Positions 1-8,659 of a DNA stretch of 64,000 nt are shown one piece after another. The notes under the pieces are model-generated. The model saw nothing but the letters and a program-made list of their open reading frames with translations, was not told where the DNA came from and ran no database searches. Both the position numbers and the translations under genes were made by a program. The stretch lies in NCBI GenBank assembly GCA_017449065.1, contig JAFSKF010000040.1, forward strand, positions 62,001 to 126,000, written 5' to 3'. Source of the stretch: Bacteroidales bacterium (GTDB taxonomy: Bacteria > Bacteroidota > Bacteroidia > Bacteroidales > UBA3663). How positions within the stretch are numbered: position 1 is the stretch's first letter; each line of letters opens with the position of its first letter.

Positions 1-600
1 CGAACGATTTTTGGAATGGCACAAACTCAATCGTTGTGTCCTGATTGCGGCGGCACAGGCAAACGCATCAAAACCAAGTGTCAGCATTGCAACGGAGAGG
101 GCGTAGTGATGGGCGAACAGACCGTAGATGTCAAGATTCCTGCCGGTGTGGCACAGGGTATGCAACTCAAGATGTCAGGTTACGGACATGCTGGAAGACG
201 AGGAGGCGGAAATGGTGACCTGATGGTGATGATAGAGGAGGAGCCTCAGAACACGTTCATCCGTGAAGAAAACAACTTGATTTATGCATTGTTGCTCGAT
301 TTCCCAACTGCCTGTCTGGGCGGAGAAGTAGAAATTCCGTTGGTGGAAGGTTCCTACAAGCTAAAGATTGATCCAGGCACACAGCCCAACACGCAAAAGC
401 GTTTGTCCGGCAAAGGATTGCCATCCGTCAACCGTTATGGCAAAGGCGATCTGATTGTCAATATCGGGGTCTATGTTCCGGAAAAAATCGATAAGGACGA
501 AAAACAGACGCTTGAGCAATTACGCGATCACAAGAACTTCCAGACTTCACCATCGTGCTTTGAGAAGTTCAAGCAGCGCATTCGTAATATTTTCCAGTAA
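1..600 (+). CDS. dnaJ: Chaperone DnaJ, C-terminal part (5' end cut by window edge)
   Basis: This is the C-terminal ~199 residues of the Hsp40 co-chaperone that stimulates DnaK and holds unfolded protein. The reading frame is open from base 1, so the J-domain and the Gly/Phe region lie outside the window. Two zinc-binding CxxCxGxG repeats are visible at the start (CPDCGGTG and CQHCNGEG), which belong to the end of the zinc-finger domain. They are followed by the two beta-rich C-terminal substrate-binding domains, with the family motif VKIPAGVAQGMQLKMSGYG. The stop at 598-600 is followed by a hairpin. There is no sign of damage. Identification rests on the zinc motifs and the C-terminal domain pattern. 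Confidence 0.95.
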   Translation, partial: RTIFGMAQTQSLCPDCGGTGKRIKTKCQHCNGEGVVMGEQTVDVKIPAGVAQGMQLKMSGYGHAGRRGGGNGDLMVMIEEEPQNTFIREENNLIYALLLDFPTACLGGEVEIPLVEGSYKLKIDPGTQPNTQKRLSGKGLPSVNRYGKGDLIVNIGVYVPEKIDKDEKQTLEQLRDHKNFQTSPSCFEKFKQRIRNIFQ

Positions 601-608
601 AGAAGATG

Positions 609-656
609 AGTAAAAGGGGAGAAATAGAGTAGTAACCCTGAATCTCCCTTTTTACT
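609..656 (+). terminator. Hairpin after dnaJ, probable terminator
   Basis: A 14-base arm at 609-622 pairs with 643-656 with one mismatch. The 3' arm itself contains the T-run, so it may end transcription after dnaJ. The phrase TTTTACTACAC recurs just downstream (from about 650 and again near 683). The remaining gap to 738 holds no gene I can see. Confidence 0.5.
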
Positions 657-738
657 ACACTAATACTACCTTTCTCTTCTATTTTACTACACTTTTCTTA
701 AATCACCATCCATAAACCAAGTATTTACCAACTATTTT

Positions 739-2289
739 ATGCTAAGAAAACTACGAACCTTATTGGCCATTCTTTTTTGGCTGGGCATCACCCTCCTTTT
801 CCTCGATGTGAGTGGAGTGCTACACACCTATTTGTCATGGATGGCAAAGTTGCAGTTCCTGCCAGCCATTATGGCGGTTAACGTGGGTGTTATTGTTTTG
901 ATTGTGGTTCTGACGCTGCTTGTCGGACGCATTTATTGTTCTGTAATTTGCCCGTTAGGAGTTATGCAGGACATCTTCAGCTGGCTTGCTGGGAAACTGA
1001 ATCCAGACAAGAAGAAACGCAAATTCGGACGCTTCCGTTTCTTTGCACCTGCATGGATGAAAATTTTGCGCTATGCGATACTGGTTATTGTTGTTATCGC
1101 TTTAGTGTTTGGTTCTGGCACCGTGGTTCAGATTTTTGCTCCCTACAGCAGTTATGGACGCATCGTTACCATGATATTCCGTCCAGGGGTCGATTATATC
1201 AATAATCTTTTGGCCGATTGGGCAGCTGAAAACGATAGTTATGCATTCTCGCATGTTGAACTATGGATGCGATCTTCTTCTGTGCTGATAGTGGCTGTTT
1301 GTAGCCTGATTACTATCGGTTTGATGGCTATTTTCGGAGGACGTTTCTATTGTAACTCCATTTGTCCTGTAGGAACTGTTTTGGGATTCCTGTCTCGTCG
1401 CAGTATCTTGCGTGTTCATATTGATGCTTCGAAATGCACCAAATGCGGTCTTTGTGAACGCAAGTGCAAGGCAATGGCTATCGATGCAAAGCGGCATTAT
1501 GTTGACAATTCGCGATGCGTGGATTGTTTCGACTGTTTGGAGTCCTGCCACTTCAACGCCTTGAAGTTCGGAATCATTAACCCCATCACCCCCACAACCC
1601 CCATTAACCCTATCGAGACAACACAAAAAACTACCCCAGTCGCACCTTCTCGCCGCACCTTCCTTTCAACTGCGCTCACAGTAGCTGCCGTATCGAAACT
1701 GGAAGCCGACTCAAAAATTATGGATGGAGGTTTGGCTGTAATTGCTGATAAAAAGCCATACGTTCGTGAAACTCCGGTTTGTCCGCCAGGAGCCTTGTCT
1801 TTGCGTAATCTGCAACAGCATTGCACGGGTTGCCAGTTATGCGTGTCGGCTTGCCCCAACAATGTGTTGCGTCCTTCTGCGGGTCTGCTTCATTTTATGC
1901 AACCCACATTGAGCTATGAACTGAATCATTGTCGTCCGGAATGTCATGCTTGCAGCGATGTCTGTCCTGCAGGTGCCATTTTGCCATTAGGCACAACCCA
2001 CGAAGAGAAAATGGCTCGCAAATCGAGTCTCAAAATCGGACGTGCTGTATGGATTGCCGATAACTGTGTGCCACTTACCGATGGCGTTTCTTGCGGCAAC
2101 TGTGCGGCACATTGTCCGACAGCAGCTATTAAGATGGTGCCAAGTGATCCTGAGGATCGCAAGTCGGTACGTATTCCTGTGGTAGATGAAGAACGATGCA
2201 TTGGCTGTGGAGCCTGTGAACATTTATGCCCGTCGCGGCCCTATTCTGCTATCCACGTGGAAGGCCTGGAAGTGCAACGGGAAATCTAA
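739..2289 (+). CDS. Membrane polyferredoxin, NapH-like with appended multi-[4Fe-4S] domain
   Basis: A 516-residue membrane-anchored electron carrier. The N-terminal part has about four membrane segments (near 8-25, 45-65, 108-128, 181-200) and two CxxxCP motifs at Cys67/71 and Cys205/209, as in NapH/CcoG/RnfB-like proteins. Two classical CxxCxxCxxxC clusters follow at 233-243 and 260-270. After a Thr/Pro-rich linker comes a Tat-like SRRTFLSTAL motif (304-313). Then come four more Cys clusters (362-372, 398-409, 452-459, 487-497), resembling NapG-type ferredoxins. The protein therefore looks like a fusion of a NapH-like anchor and a NapG-like ferredoxin. It sits 15 bases upstream of a Tat aldo/keto reductase with its own ferredoxin domain, so the two may form one redox module. 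The physiological donor and acceptor are unknown. Confidence 0.85.
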   Translation: MLRKLRTLLAILFWLGITLLFLDVSGVLHTYLSWMAKLQFLPAIMAVNVGVIVLIVVLTLLVGRIYCSVICPLGVMQDIFSWLAGKLNPDKKKRKFGRFRFFAPAWMKILRYAILVIVVIALVFGSGTVVQIFAPYSSYGRIVTMIFRPGVDYINNLLADWAAENDSYAFSHVELWMRSSSVLIVAVCSLITIGLMAIFGGRFYCNSICPVGTVLGFLSRRSILRVHIDASKCTKCGLCERKCKAMAIDAKRHYVDNSRCVDCFDCLESCHFNALKFGIINPITPTTPINPIETTQKTTPVAPSRRTFLSTALTVAAVSKLEADSKIMDGGLAVIADKKPYVRETPVCPPGALSLRNLQQHCTGCQLCVSACPNNVLRPSAGLLHFMQPTLSYELNHCRPECHACSDVCPAGAILPLGTTHEEKMARKSSLKIGRAVWIADNCVPLTDGVSCGNCAAHCPTAAIKMVPSDPEDRKSVRIPVVDEERCIGCGACEHLCPSRPYSAIHVEGLEVQREI

Positions 2290-2304
2290 TTAAACTTGTA
2301 CATT

Positions 2305-3720
2305 ATGAAAAATATTGATAGACGTGATTTTTTGAAACGTATTGGTGCTGCCGGAGCTGTGGTGGGAGCAACGACTACGTTAGCTGCATGCGCAGGGGGC
2401 AAAGGGTCGGAGGCCGTGACAGAAGCCATCACCGGCAATGCAGTCAATTCCGGTGAAAAGCCGATTGGCGATATGACCTACCGGACCAATCGTCGAGGAG
2501 ATGATAAGGTGTCTTTGTTGGGTTATGGCTGTATGCGTTGGCCTACGGTATCACGCGGGAAGGCTTTGCCTGACGGAAATGACATCGATCAGGAGCAGGT
2601 AAACCGTTTGGTGGATTATGCCATAGAACATGGAGTGAACTATTTTGATTCAAGTCCGGTTTATTGTAAAGGTTTCTCAGAACGAGCCACAGGTATTGCC
2701 CTGAAACGTCATCCTCGCGAAAGTTATTTTATTGCCACGAAGCTTTCTAATTTTGCCGAGCAGCTGCATTCGCGTGAGGCAAGTATCCAGATGTACCGCA
2801 ATTCTTTCAAGGAATTACAGGTCGATTACATTGACTATTACCTGCTTCACTCGGTAGGTGGCGGCGGCATGGACAACTTCAGTAAAAGGTATCTGAACAA
2901 CGGTATGCTCGATTTCTTATTGGAACAGCGAGAGAAAGGTGCCATCAGGAATCTTGGCTTTTCGTTTCATGGAGACGTAGAGGTGTTCGACTGGCTTTTG
3001 GCAAACGATGACAAATATCATTGGGACTTTGTGCAGATTCAGATGAACTATGTGGATTGGCTGCACGCTGCTGAACAGAACAAACGCAATGTAAATGCCG
3101 AATATCTGTATGGTGAACTGCAGAAACGAGGAATTCCGGCTGTGATTATGGAGCCCTTGTTGGGCGGACGTCTTAGCAAACTGCCTGTGCATGTTGTGAA
3201 CCACCTGAAAGAACGACGTCCGGATATGAGTGTAGCCTCTTGGGCCTTCCGCTTCTGCGGCACTTATCCGGGTGTGATGTGTGCGCTGAGTGGAATGACT
3301 TACATGGAGCACCTGCAAGATAACTTACGTTCGTTCTGTCCGCTGGATCCGCTGACGGAAGAAGATCTGGCTTATCTTGAAGATACCGCACAGAATATCC
3401 TGACCTATCCGACCGTACCTTGTAATGATTGCAATTATTGTATGCCTTGTCCCTACGGTATCAATATCCCTGCCATTTTTGTTCATTACAACAAATTGGT
3501 GAACGAGGGTGTTGTGCCAAAAGACGCGCAGGATCCGAACTATCGGGATTTACGTCGCAAGTATCTGATCAGTTTCGATCGCGCGGTTCCTGCCATTCGT
3601 CAGGCAGACCATTGCATCGGATGTGGCCAATGTGCGCCTCACTGTCCGCAAAACATCAAGATTCCTCAGCAACTCCGTCGAATATCCGCACGTATCGAGG
3701 AACTTCGACAGAATCTCTAA
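2305..3720 (+). CDS. Aldo/keto reductase with Tat signal and C-terminal ferredoxin domain
   Basis: A 471-residue protein. I place the start at ATG 2305 because the N-terminus then reads MKNIDRRDFLKRIGAAG, a twin-arginine signal. An in-frame TTG three codons upstream is less likely. The signal ends in LAAC, which could also serve as a lipobox. The central region is an aldo/keto reductase TIM barrel (for example LGYGCMRWP near the start and the FDSSPVYCKG stretch). The C-terminus carries two Cys clusters, CNDCNYCMPCP and CIGCGQCAPHCP, typical of 4Fe-4S AKR-family oxidoreductases. Coupled to the preceding polyferredoxin gene, it probably reduces an unknown carbonyl substrate outside the cytoplasm. 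Substrate assignment is not possible from sequence. Confidence 0.85.
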   Translation: MKNIDRRDFLKRIGAAGAVVGATTTLAACAGGKGSEAVTEAITGNAVNSGEKPIGDMTYRTNRRGDDKVSLLGYGCMRWPTVSRGKALPDGNDIDQEQVNRLVDYAIEHGVNYFDSSPVYCKGFSERATGIALKRHPRESYFIATKLSNFAEQLHSREASIQMYRNSFKELQVDYIDYYLLHSVGGGGMDNFSKRYLNNGMLDFLLEQREKGAIRNLGFSFHGDVEVFDWLLANDDKYHWDFVQIQMNYVDWLHAAEQNKRNVNAEYLYGELQKRGIPAVIMEPLLGGRLSKLPVHVVNHLKERRPDMSVASWAFRFCGTYPGVMCALSGMTYMEHLQDNLRSFCPLDPLTEEDLAYLEDTAQNILTYPTVPCNDCNYCMPCPYGINIPAIFVHYNKLVNEGVVPKDAQDPNYRDLRRKYLISFDRAVPAIRQADHCIGCGQCAPHCPQNIKIPQQLRRISARIEELRQNL

Positions 3721-3742
3721 GTCGCTTGTCGTTTTTTTCAAT

Positions 3743-3928
3743 TCAGAACATAAAACGAAGGATGAAGCGGATCAAACTGAGTCCAAGGGCGGAGAATCCG
3801 CAATAAAGAAAGTATTGGAAATAAGCTTCGTCAACAGGGTCGCTTGTTTTGTACAAGATGAAAAGTACAAGACAAGCGGCTACTAATATATAGAACAGCC
3901 AGCGGATGATTTTGATGAAGAGATTCAT
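3743..3928 (-). CDS. Small two-segment membrane protein following spt
   Basis: A 61-residue protein with two hydrophobic stretches (roughly residues 7-25 and 38-58) and a basic N-terminus. I do not recognise a family. It starts two bases after the stop of the serine palmitoyltransferase gene on the same strand, so it is almost certainly co-transcribed and possibly translationally coupled. Its end lies 22 bases from the convergent aldo/keto reductase gene. Its position suggests a link to sphingolipid synthesis or a membrane partner of the enzyme, but this is inference only. Confidence 0.6.
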   Translation of the reverse strand: MNLFIKIIRWLFYILVAACLVLFILYKTSDPVDEAYFQYFLYCGFSALGLSLIRFILRFMF

Positions 3929-3930
3929 AT

Positions 3931-5121
3931 TTATTTCTTTAAAAGTCCGACTTGAGAAAACACCTTCTCGATCTTTTGCAAAGCGATGTTGATTTGTTCT
4001 GGTGTATGCGTTGCCATCAGCGAGAATCGGATGAGCGTATCGTTAGAGGGAACGGCAGGAGGAACCACCGGATTTACAAAGATTCCTTCATCCCACAGCA
4101 TCTTTGTAACTAACAGGGTTTTCTGGAAATCGCGAACAAACAGCGGTATGATAGGAGTGGAGGTGTTGCCGATTTCGCAACCCATGCGACGGAATCCGTC
4201 CAAAGCCTGCCGTGTGTTGGCCCACAGACGTTCGATGCGCTCGGGTTCGGTTTCCAGAATGTCAAGAGCAGCATTGACGGCACCAATGGCTGCCGGAGTG
4301 GCAGAAGCAGAAAAAATAAATGGACGGGCATTGTGCCTCAGATAGTTAGCAGTAACGCTGTCGGTCGCAATAAAGCCGCCTATAGAAGCCAGGCTTTTCG
4401 AGAAAGTTCCCATGATGATATCCACATCTGCCGATAGGCCAAAGTGGTCACACACACCCCTTCCGTTCCTGCCGAATACACCCAAACCGTGCGCTTCATC
4501 CACCATGACAGATGCGTTGTAGCGTTTGGCGAGACGCACAATTTCCGGTAGATTGCAGACATCGCCTTCCATCGAGAAAACACCATCAACCACAATCAGT
4601 TTGATACGATTCGGATCGCATTTCTTGAGCACACGTTCGAGCGAATCCATATCATTGTGGCGGAACTTGAGCGATTGGCTGAACGAGAGACGCTTGCCTT
4701 CGATGATGGAGGCGTGGTCGAGTTCGTCCCAGATGATATAGTCCTCACGTCCGGTGAGACATCCGACCGTACCCATATTGGCAAAAAATCCAGTTGAGAA
4801 CACCAGCGCCTCTTCTTTACCGACAAACTTGGCAAGACGTTTTTCAAGGGCTTCGTGAATGTCGAGAGAACCGTTCAGAAAGCGACTGCCGGCGCATCCG
4901 GTACCGTATTTCCGGGTCATTTCGATGGCGGCTTCTTTCACTTTCGGATGATTGGTCAGGCCGGTATAGGCATTCGAACCGAACATCAGAACCTTTCTTC
5001 CATGCATGGTGACTTCTGTGTCCTGATCGCTCTCAATCGCACGAAAATAAGGATAAACCCCTTGTGCTTTTGCAAACTGCGGTGCGGTATATTTGGCTAA
5101 CTTCTCTTGTAAAAGTGTCAT
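3931..5121 (-). CDS. spt: Serine palmitoyltransferase
   Basis: A 396-residue cytosolic PLP enzyme that condenses L-serine with a fatty acyl-CoA to 3-ketosphinganine, the first step of sphingolipid synthesis, a hallmark of Bacteroidales. It belongs to the alpha-oxoamine synthase family together with KBL and BioF. Visible motifs are SNAYTGLTNHPKV near the N-terminus, GTGCAGSRFLNG (73-84), the DEAHGLG motif (208-214) and the PLP-lysine motif TFSKSLAS with Lys242. KBL is the main alternative, but the N-terminus and the NAYTGL/GCAGSRF pattern fit Bacteroides SPT. It has a good promoter (5144-5175) and is divergent from a lipid kinase gene. Confidence 0.9.
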   Translation of the reverse strand: MTLLQEKLAKYTAPQFAKAQGVYPYFRAIESDQDTEVTMHGRKVLMFGSNAYTGLTNHPKVKEAAIEMTRKYGTGCAGSRFLNGSLDIHEALEKRLAKFVGKEEALVFSTGFFANMGTVGCLTGREDYIIWDELDHASIIEGKRLSFSQSLKFRHNDMDSLERVLKKCDPNRIKLIVVDGVFSMEGDVCNLPEIVRLAKRYNASVMVDEAHGLGVFGRNGRGVCDHFGLSADVDIIMGTFSKSLASIGGFIATDSVTANYLRHNARPFIFSASATPAAIGAVNAALDILETEPERIERLWANTRQALDGFRRMGCEIGNTSTPIIPLFVRDFQKTLLVTKMLWDEGIFVNPVVPPAVPSNDTLIRFSLMATHTPEQINIALQKIEKVFSQVGLLKK

Positions 5122-5143
5122 TTATAATTGTGATTTGAGGGCG

Positions 5144-5175
5144 CAAAGTTAGTAATAATTCGAAAAACCTGCAAA
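5144..5175 (-). promoter_or_regulatory. Bacteroidetes-type promoter for spt
   Basis: Read on the minus strand, TTTG (5172-5175), 20 bases, then TAACTTTG (5144-5151). This matches the TTTG/TAnnTTTG consensus, 23 bases before the spt start codon. Confidence 0.65.
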
Positions 5176-5223
5176 TTTTTTCAGAAAAAAATATAAAAGC
5201 CCTTTTATTTGAGAAAAATTTAC

Positions 5224-5231
5224 TATCTTTG
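5224..5231 (+). promoter_or_regulatory. -7 box upstream of the lipid kinase gene
   Basis: TATCTTTG matches TAnnTTTG, 49 bases before the ATG at 5281. No well-spaced TTTG box is seen. Confidence 0.5.
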
Positions 5232-5280
5232 CCGCGATTTATGTGCCCTATGCGCACACGTAAATGCGATAAGTTAAGTA

Positions 5281-6198
5281 ATGAGAAAAATAGTTGTCAT
5301 AGTCAATCCGATTTCGGGTGGTAAGTCGAAGGAAGATATCCCCGCTATTGTGAATGATACGTTTCCGGAATGCGATTACTGTGTCGATATCGTTGAAACC
5401 AAATGTGCGGGTCACGGCTATGAACTTGCCATGCAGGCTATTGCTGATGGTGCAGACACCATTGTGGCTGTGGGCGGCGATGGTACGGTGAACGAAATCG
5501 GCCGGGCACTCATTACCGATACGACGGTGAAATTCGGTCTTGTCCCGATGGGATCGGGCAATGGATTAGCTCGTCATGCAGAAATACCGATGGATGTCCG
5601 TCAGGCTTTCAAGCTGATCAAAGCAGGGCATAGCGAACTGATTGATTACGGCGATATGAACGGTCATATCTTTTTCACTACAGCAGGAACTGGATTTGAT
5701 GCAGAAGTGGGGCAACGCTTTGCCGAAATGGGAAAGACCTTCAGCATTACGGGTAAACGCGGGCCAATCACGTATCTGCGTGCCATTGTCGAGATGGCTG
5801 CAGTTTATGTTCCTAAGGAATATACGATCATGACCGACGACGAAGTATTCCAGCAGCGATCGTTTCTCATTACGGTCGGCAATGCTGCACAATGGGGCAA
5901 CAAGGCGTACATTGCCCCGAAGGCCAGTCAGCAGGACGGGCTTTTCAGCGTTACTATCGTTAAGCCGTTCCTCTATATTGAAGCTCCTATGATGGCAGTA
6001 CAGCTGATGAACAGGCAGTTCGACCGTAGCGAGCATGTTCGTAGCATCGAAACGAAACATTTGCGCATCATGTGCAACGATATCGGATACAGTCATGTGG
6101 ATGGCGAGCCCATGAAACTGCCTTCTCCTCTCGATGTGACTATGCATCCGGGTGGCTTGCGCATTATTGTGCCTAAAAAAAGAAAGAATATTTTATAA
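5281..6198 (+). CDS. Diacylglycerol/sphingosine-type lipid kinase
   Basis: A 305-residue member of the DAGK catalytic-domain family (YegS/LCB5/BmrU). The nucleotide-binding motif GGDGTVNE is at 65-72 and the MGSGNGLARH motif at 90-99, both diagnostic. A C-terminal beta-sandwich domain follows, ending in the usual HVDGEP motif. The family phosphorylates lipid hydroxyls such as diacylglycerol, sphingoid bases or ceramide with ATP. The gene is divergent from serine palmitoyltransferase across a 159-base promoter region, which makes a sphingoid or ceramide substrate attractive but unproven. A small acidic protein gene follows after 14 bases. Confidence 0.9.
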   Translation: MRKIVVIVNPISGGKSKEDIPAIVNDTFPECDYCVDIVETKCAGHGYELAMQAIADGADTIVAVGGDGTVNEIGRALITDTTVKFGLVPMGSGNGLARHAEIPMDVRQAFKLIKAGHSELIDYGDMNGHIFFTTAGTGFDAEVGQRFAEMGKTFSITGKRGPITYLRAIVEMAAVYVPKEYTIMTDDEVFQQRSFLITVGNAAQWGNKAYIAPKASQQDGLFSVTIVKPFLYIEAPMMAVQLMNRQFDRSEHVRSIETKHLRIMCNDIGYSHVDGEPMKLPSPLDVTMHPGGLRIIVPKKRKNIL

Positions 6199-6212
6199 AA
6201 TAACGAGTTATT

Positions 6213-6530
6213 ATGTCAGAATTGGAGAATAGCGTCTATGATGATGCTGAAGCTGTAAAATTTATTAAGGAACGGCTCCCGCAGGAAGTGCAGGGCAAGT
6301 ACGAGGACGATGATATTGTATATATGACCGACCTGATGGTTGAATACTATGAGCGTAACGGTTGGTTGGATGCCGATGCCGACGAAGAGATCGACATCGA
6401 TGTCGAGGACATTGTCAACTATGTTTCGAATGCCTGCAAGAAAGATAAGGAATGTCACTTTGATACGAATCCGGAATCGGTTCGTTGGGTGATTGAAGCT
6501 GAGCTAGACTATGAAGAGAGTCTTGCTTAG
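6213..6530 (+). CDS. Conserved small acidic protein of unknown function
   Basis: A 105-residue, strongly acidic, probably cytosolic protein with no signal or membrane segment. An Asp/Glu-rich stretch lies near residues 53-68 (DADADEEIDIDVEDI). I cannot name a domain. It starts 14 bases after the lipid kinase and its 3' end overlaps the next gene by 20 bases in another frame, so it lies within the same transcription unit. Confidence 0.75.
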   Translation: MSELENSVYDDAEAVKFIKERLPQEVQGKYEDDDIVYMTDLMVEYYERNGWLDADADEEIDIDVEDIVNYVSNACKKDKECHFDTNPESVRWVIEAELDYEESLA

Positions 6531-7128
6531 TCTGTTTGCCATCCTGCTTGTTTCGCTGTCGTTTGCACAGACGGTAGAACGCCTGACGGACTATGAGGAT
6601 AATCTGTTCGGTAAGAAAGTCTATGTGAGCAGCGACTACGAAACGTTGAAAGCGGTGCGTCGCCTTTGGACACAGGAAAGCATCCGGCTGAGAAGCAGCA
6701 ACTACGAATTTGCCCAATGCGGAAACAGCGATGCCGTGCTGAAGGTGACCATACCTTCGCGTCTGCTGTTCCAGCAAGGAGATTCCGTGTTGTCGCAGAC
6801 AGCTGATGGTATATTGCGTCCGTTCTTGCGTATGTTGCGAGGCGATCAGGCCGTTGCGACATTGGTGATTGCATGCTATAGCGATAACAACGGGTCGGAA
6901 AAATATCTGAATCATATTACCACCCTTCGAGCCAATGCGATAGCCCGTTGGGTGCAGAAGCAAGGGATGTCGGCTCGCGACGTATCGGCTTACGGGATGG
7001 CTAACAATGTGCCAAAAACAGACAATAGCAGTTTGGCAAAACGTGAGCGTAACCGCAGGGTGACGCTCTATCTGGTGCCGAATCGGCGTATGCTTAGAAA
7101 CATTAAGCGCGGATCACTTTTTAATTGA
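6511..7128 (+). CDS. OmpA-like C-terminal domain protein, exported
   Basis: A 205-residue protein with a typical signal peptide (MKRVLLSLFAILLVSLSFAQ). The C-terminal half fits an OmpA-like peptidoglycan-binding domain: a short repeat of LRANAIARWVQKQG, then SAYGMANNVPKTDNSS and the closing KRERNRRVTLYL. It probably sits in the periplasm or on the inner face of the outer membrane, holding peptidoglycan. There is no obvious N-terminal beta-barrel; the N-terminal ~75 residues are unrecognised. It overlaps the preceding small acidic gene by 20 bases and precedes proS by 25 bases. Confidence 0.8.
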   Translation: MKRVLLSLFAILLVSLSFAQTVERLTDYEDNLFGKKVYVSSDYETLKAVRRLWTQESIRLRSSNYEFAQCGNSDAVLKVTIPSRLLFQQGDSVLSQTADGILRPFLRMLRGDQAVATLVIACYSDNNGSEKYLNHITTLRANAIARWVQKQGMSARDVSAYGMANNVPKTDNSSLAKRERNRRVTLYLVPNRRMLRNIKRGSLFN

Positions 7129-7153
7129 AAGAAAATAAAAAACATACATTAAA

Positions 7154-8647
7154 ATGGCAAAAGAATTAAACAAAATGACCAAGCGTGCCGACGATTATTC
7201 GAAATGGTACAACGACTTGGTAGTGAATGCCGATCTGGCAGAACAGTCTCCTGTGCGTGGTTGTATGGTAATTAAGCCTTACGGCTATGCCATCTGGGAA
7301 AAGATTCAAGGTATCTTGGACGGTATGTTCAAGAAGACGGGTGTGCAGAATGCCTATTTCCCTTTGCTGATTCCGAAATCCTACTTGTGCCGCGAGGCAG
7401 AGCATGTCGAAGGATTCGCCAAAGAGTGCGCTGTGGTTACCCACTATCGTCTGAAGAACGACCCTAACGGAAGCGGCGTGATTGTCGATCCGGAGGCAAA
7501 ACTTGAAGAGGAACTGATTGTCCGTCCGACGTCGGAGACCATTATCTGGGGTACTTATAAGAACTGGATCACATCGCACCGAGATCTTCCGATTCTCTGC
7601 AACCAGTGGTGTAACGTAATGCGCTGGGAGATGCGTACCCGTATGTTCTTGCGCACTTCCGAATTCCTTTGGCAGGAAGGTCACACGGCTCATGCCACCC
7701 GCGAGGAGGCTGAAAAGCGGGCCATGCAGATGATCAACGTTTATGGAGACTTTGCCGAGAAATACATGGCTGTTCCGGTCATCATGGGACCGAAAAGCCC
7801 GAACGAGCGTTTTGCAGGTGCTCTCGATACTTACACCATCGAAGCCATGATGCAGGACGGCAAGGCATTGCAGGCAGGCACCAGCCACTTCCTGGGTCAG
7901 AACTTCGCCAAAGCCTTCGATGTCACCTTTACCAACAAAGAGAACCAGCGCGAGTACGTTTGGGCTACTTCGTGGGGCGTTTCCACTCGCTTGATGGGTG
8001 CCCTGATTATGACCCACTCCGACGATAACGGTTTGGTGCTGCCTCCGAAGCTGGCTCCAATTCAGGTAGTCATCGTGCCTATTTATAAGACCGCAGACGA
8101 ACTGCAGGCCATCTCCGCACGTGTGCAGCCTTGGCTCGATGCCTTCGAAGCCAAAGGAATCAGCGTGAAGTTCGACGATGCCGACAACAAGAAACCGGGT
8201 TGGAAGTTCTCTGAGTACGAACTGAAGGGTATTCCTGTGCGTCTGGCCATCGGTCCTCGCGATTTGGAGAACAATACTCTCGAACTGATGCGCCGCGATA
8301 CGCTCGAAAAGGAATCTGTTCCGCAGGACGGCATCGTTGAGCATGTGGTTGCTCTGCTCGATGAGATGCAGACAGCCATCTTCGAGAAAGCCAGGAAGAT
8401 GCGTGACGGTTACATCCGCCGTGTGGATACGTGGGAGGAGTTCAAGGTTGAGATCGAGAAAGGCGGCTTCCTGCTTTGCCATTGGGACGGTACCACCGAG
8501 ACCGAAGAGCGCATCAAGGCAGAAACCAAGGCAACCATCCGTTGCATCCCGTTCGAGCCGCAGGATCCGTCCGATCTGGAGCCGGGTGTGGATATGCTGA
8601 CCGGCAAACCAAGTGCCCGACGTGTTCTCTTTGCACGTTCCTATTGA
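7154..8647 (+). CDS. proS: Prolyl-tRNA synthetase (archaeal/eukaryotic-type)
   Basis: A 497-residue class II aminoacyl-tRNA synthetase that charges tRNA-Pro. The compact architecture without the bacterial editing insertion, and the N-terminus with [20 protein letters not shown], identify the ProS type 3 form usual in Bacteroidetes. Visible class II features include RPTSETIIW, the motif 2 region [21 protein letters not shown], and the [12 protein letters not shown] motif 3 region. An anticodon-binding domain follows (about 285-390) and a C-terminal zinc-domain-like end. It is full length, and a PnuC-like gene follows 12 bases later. Confidence 0.95.
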   Translation: MAKELNKMTKRADDYSKWYNDLVVNADLAEQSPVRGCMVIKPYGYAIWEKIQGILDGMFKKTGVQNAYFPLLIPKSYLCREAEHVEGFAKECAVVTHYRLKNDPNGSGVIVDPEAKLEEELIVRPTSETIIWGTYKNWITSHRDLPILCNQWCNVMRWEMRTRMFLRTSEFLWQEGHTAHATREEAEKRAMQMINVYGDFAEKYMAVPVIMGPKSPNERFAGALDTYTIEAMMQDGKALQAGTSHFLGQNFAKAFDVTFTNKENQREYVWATSWGVSTRLMGALIMTHSDDNGLVLPPKLAPIQVVIVPIYKTADELQAISARVQPWLDAFEAKGISVKFDDADNKKPGWKFSEYELKGIPVRLAIGPRDLENNTLELMRRDTLEKESVPQDGIVEHVVALLDEMQTAIFEKARKMRDGYIRRVDTWEEFKVEIEKGGFLLCHWDGTTETEERIKAETKATIRCIPFEPQDPSDLEPGVDMLTGKPSARRVLFARSY

Positions 8648-8659
8648 TCTTTTCCGACT

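Noticed and set aside
7166..8482. 438-codon open frame antisense to proS
   Set aside because: Shadow of a well-conserved housekeeping gene.
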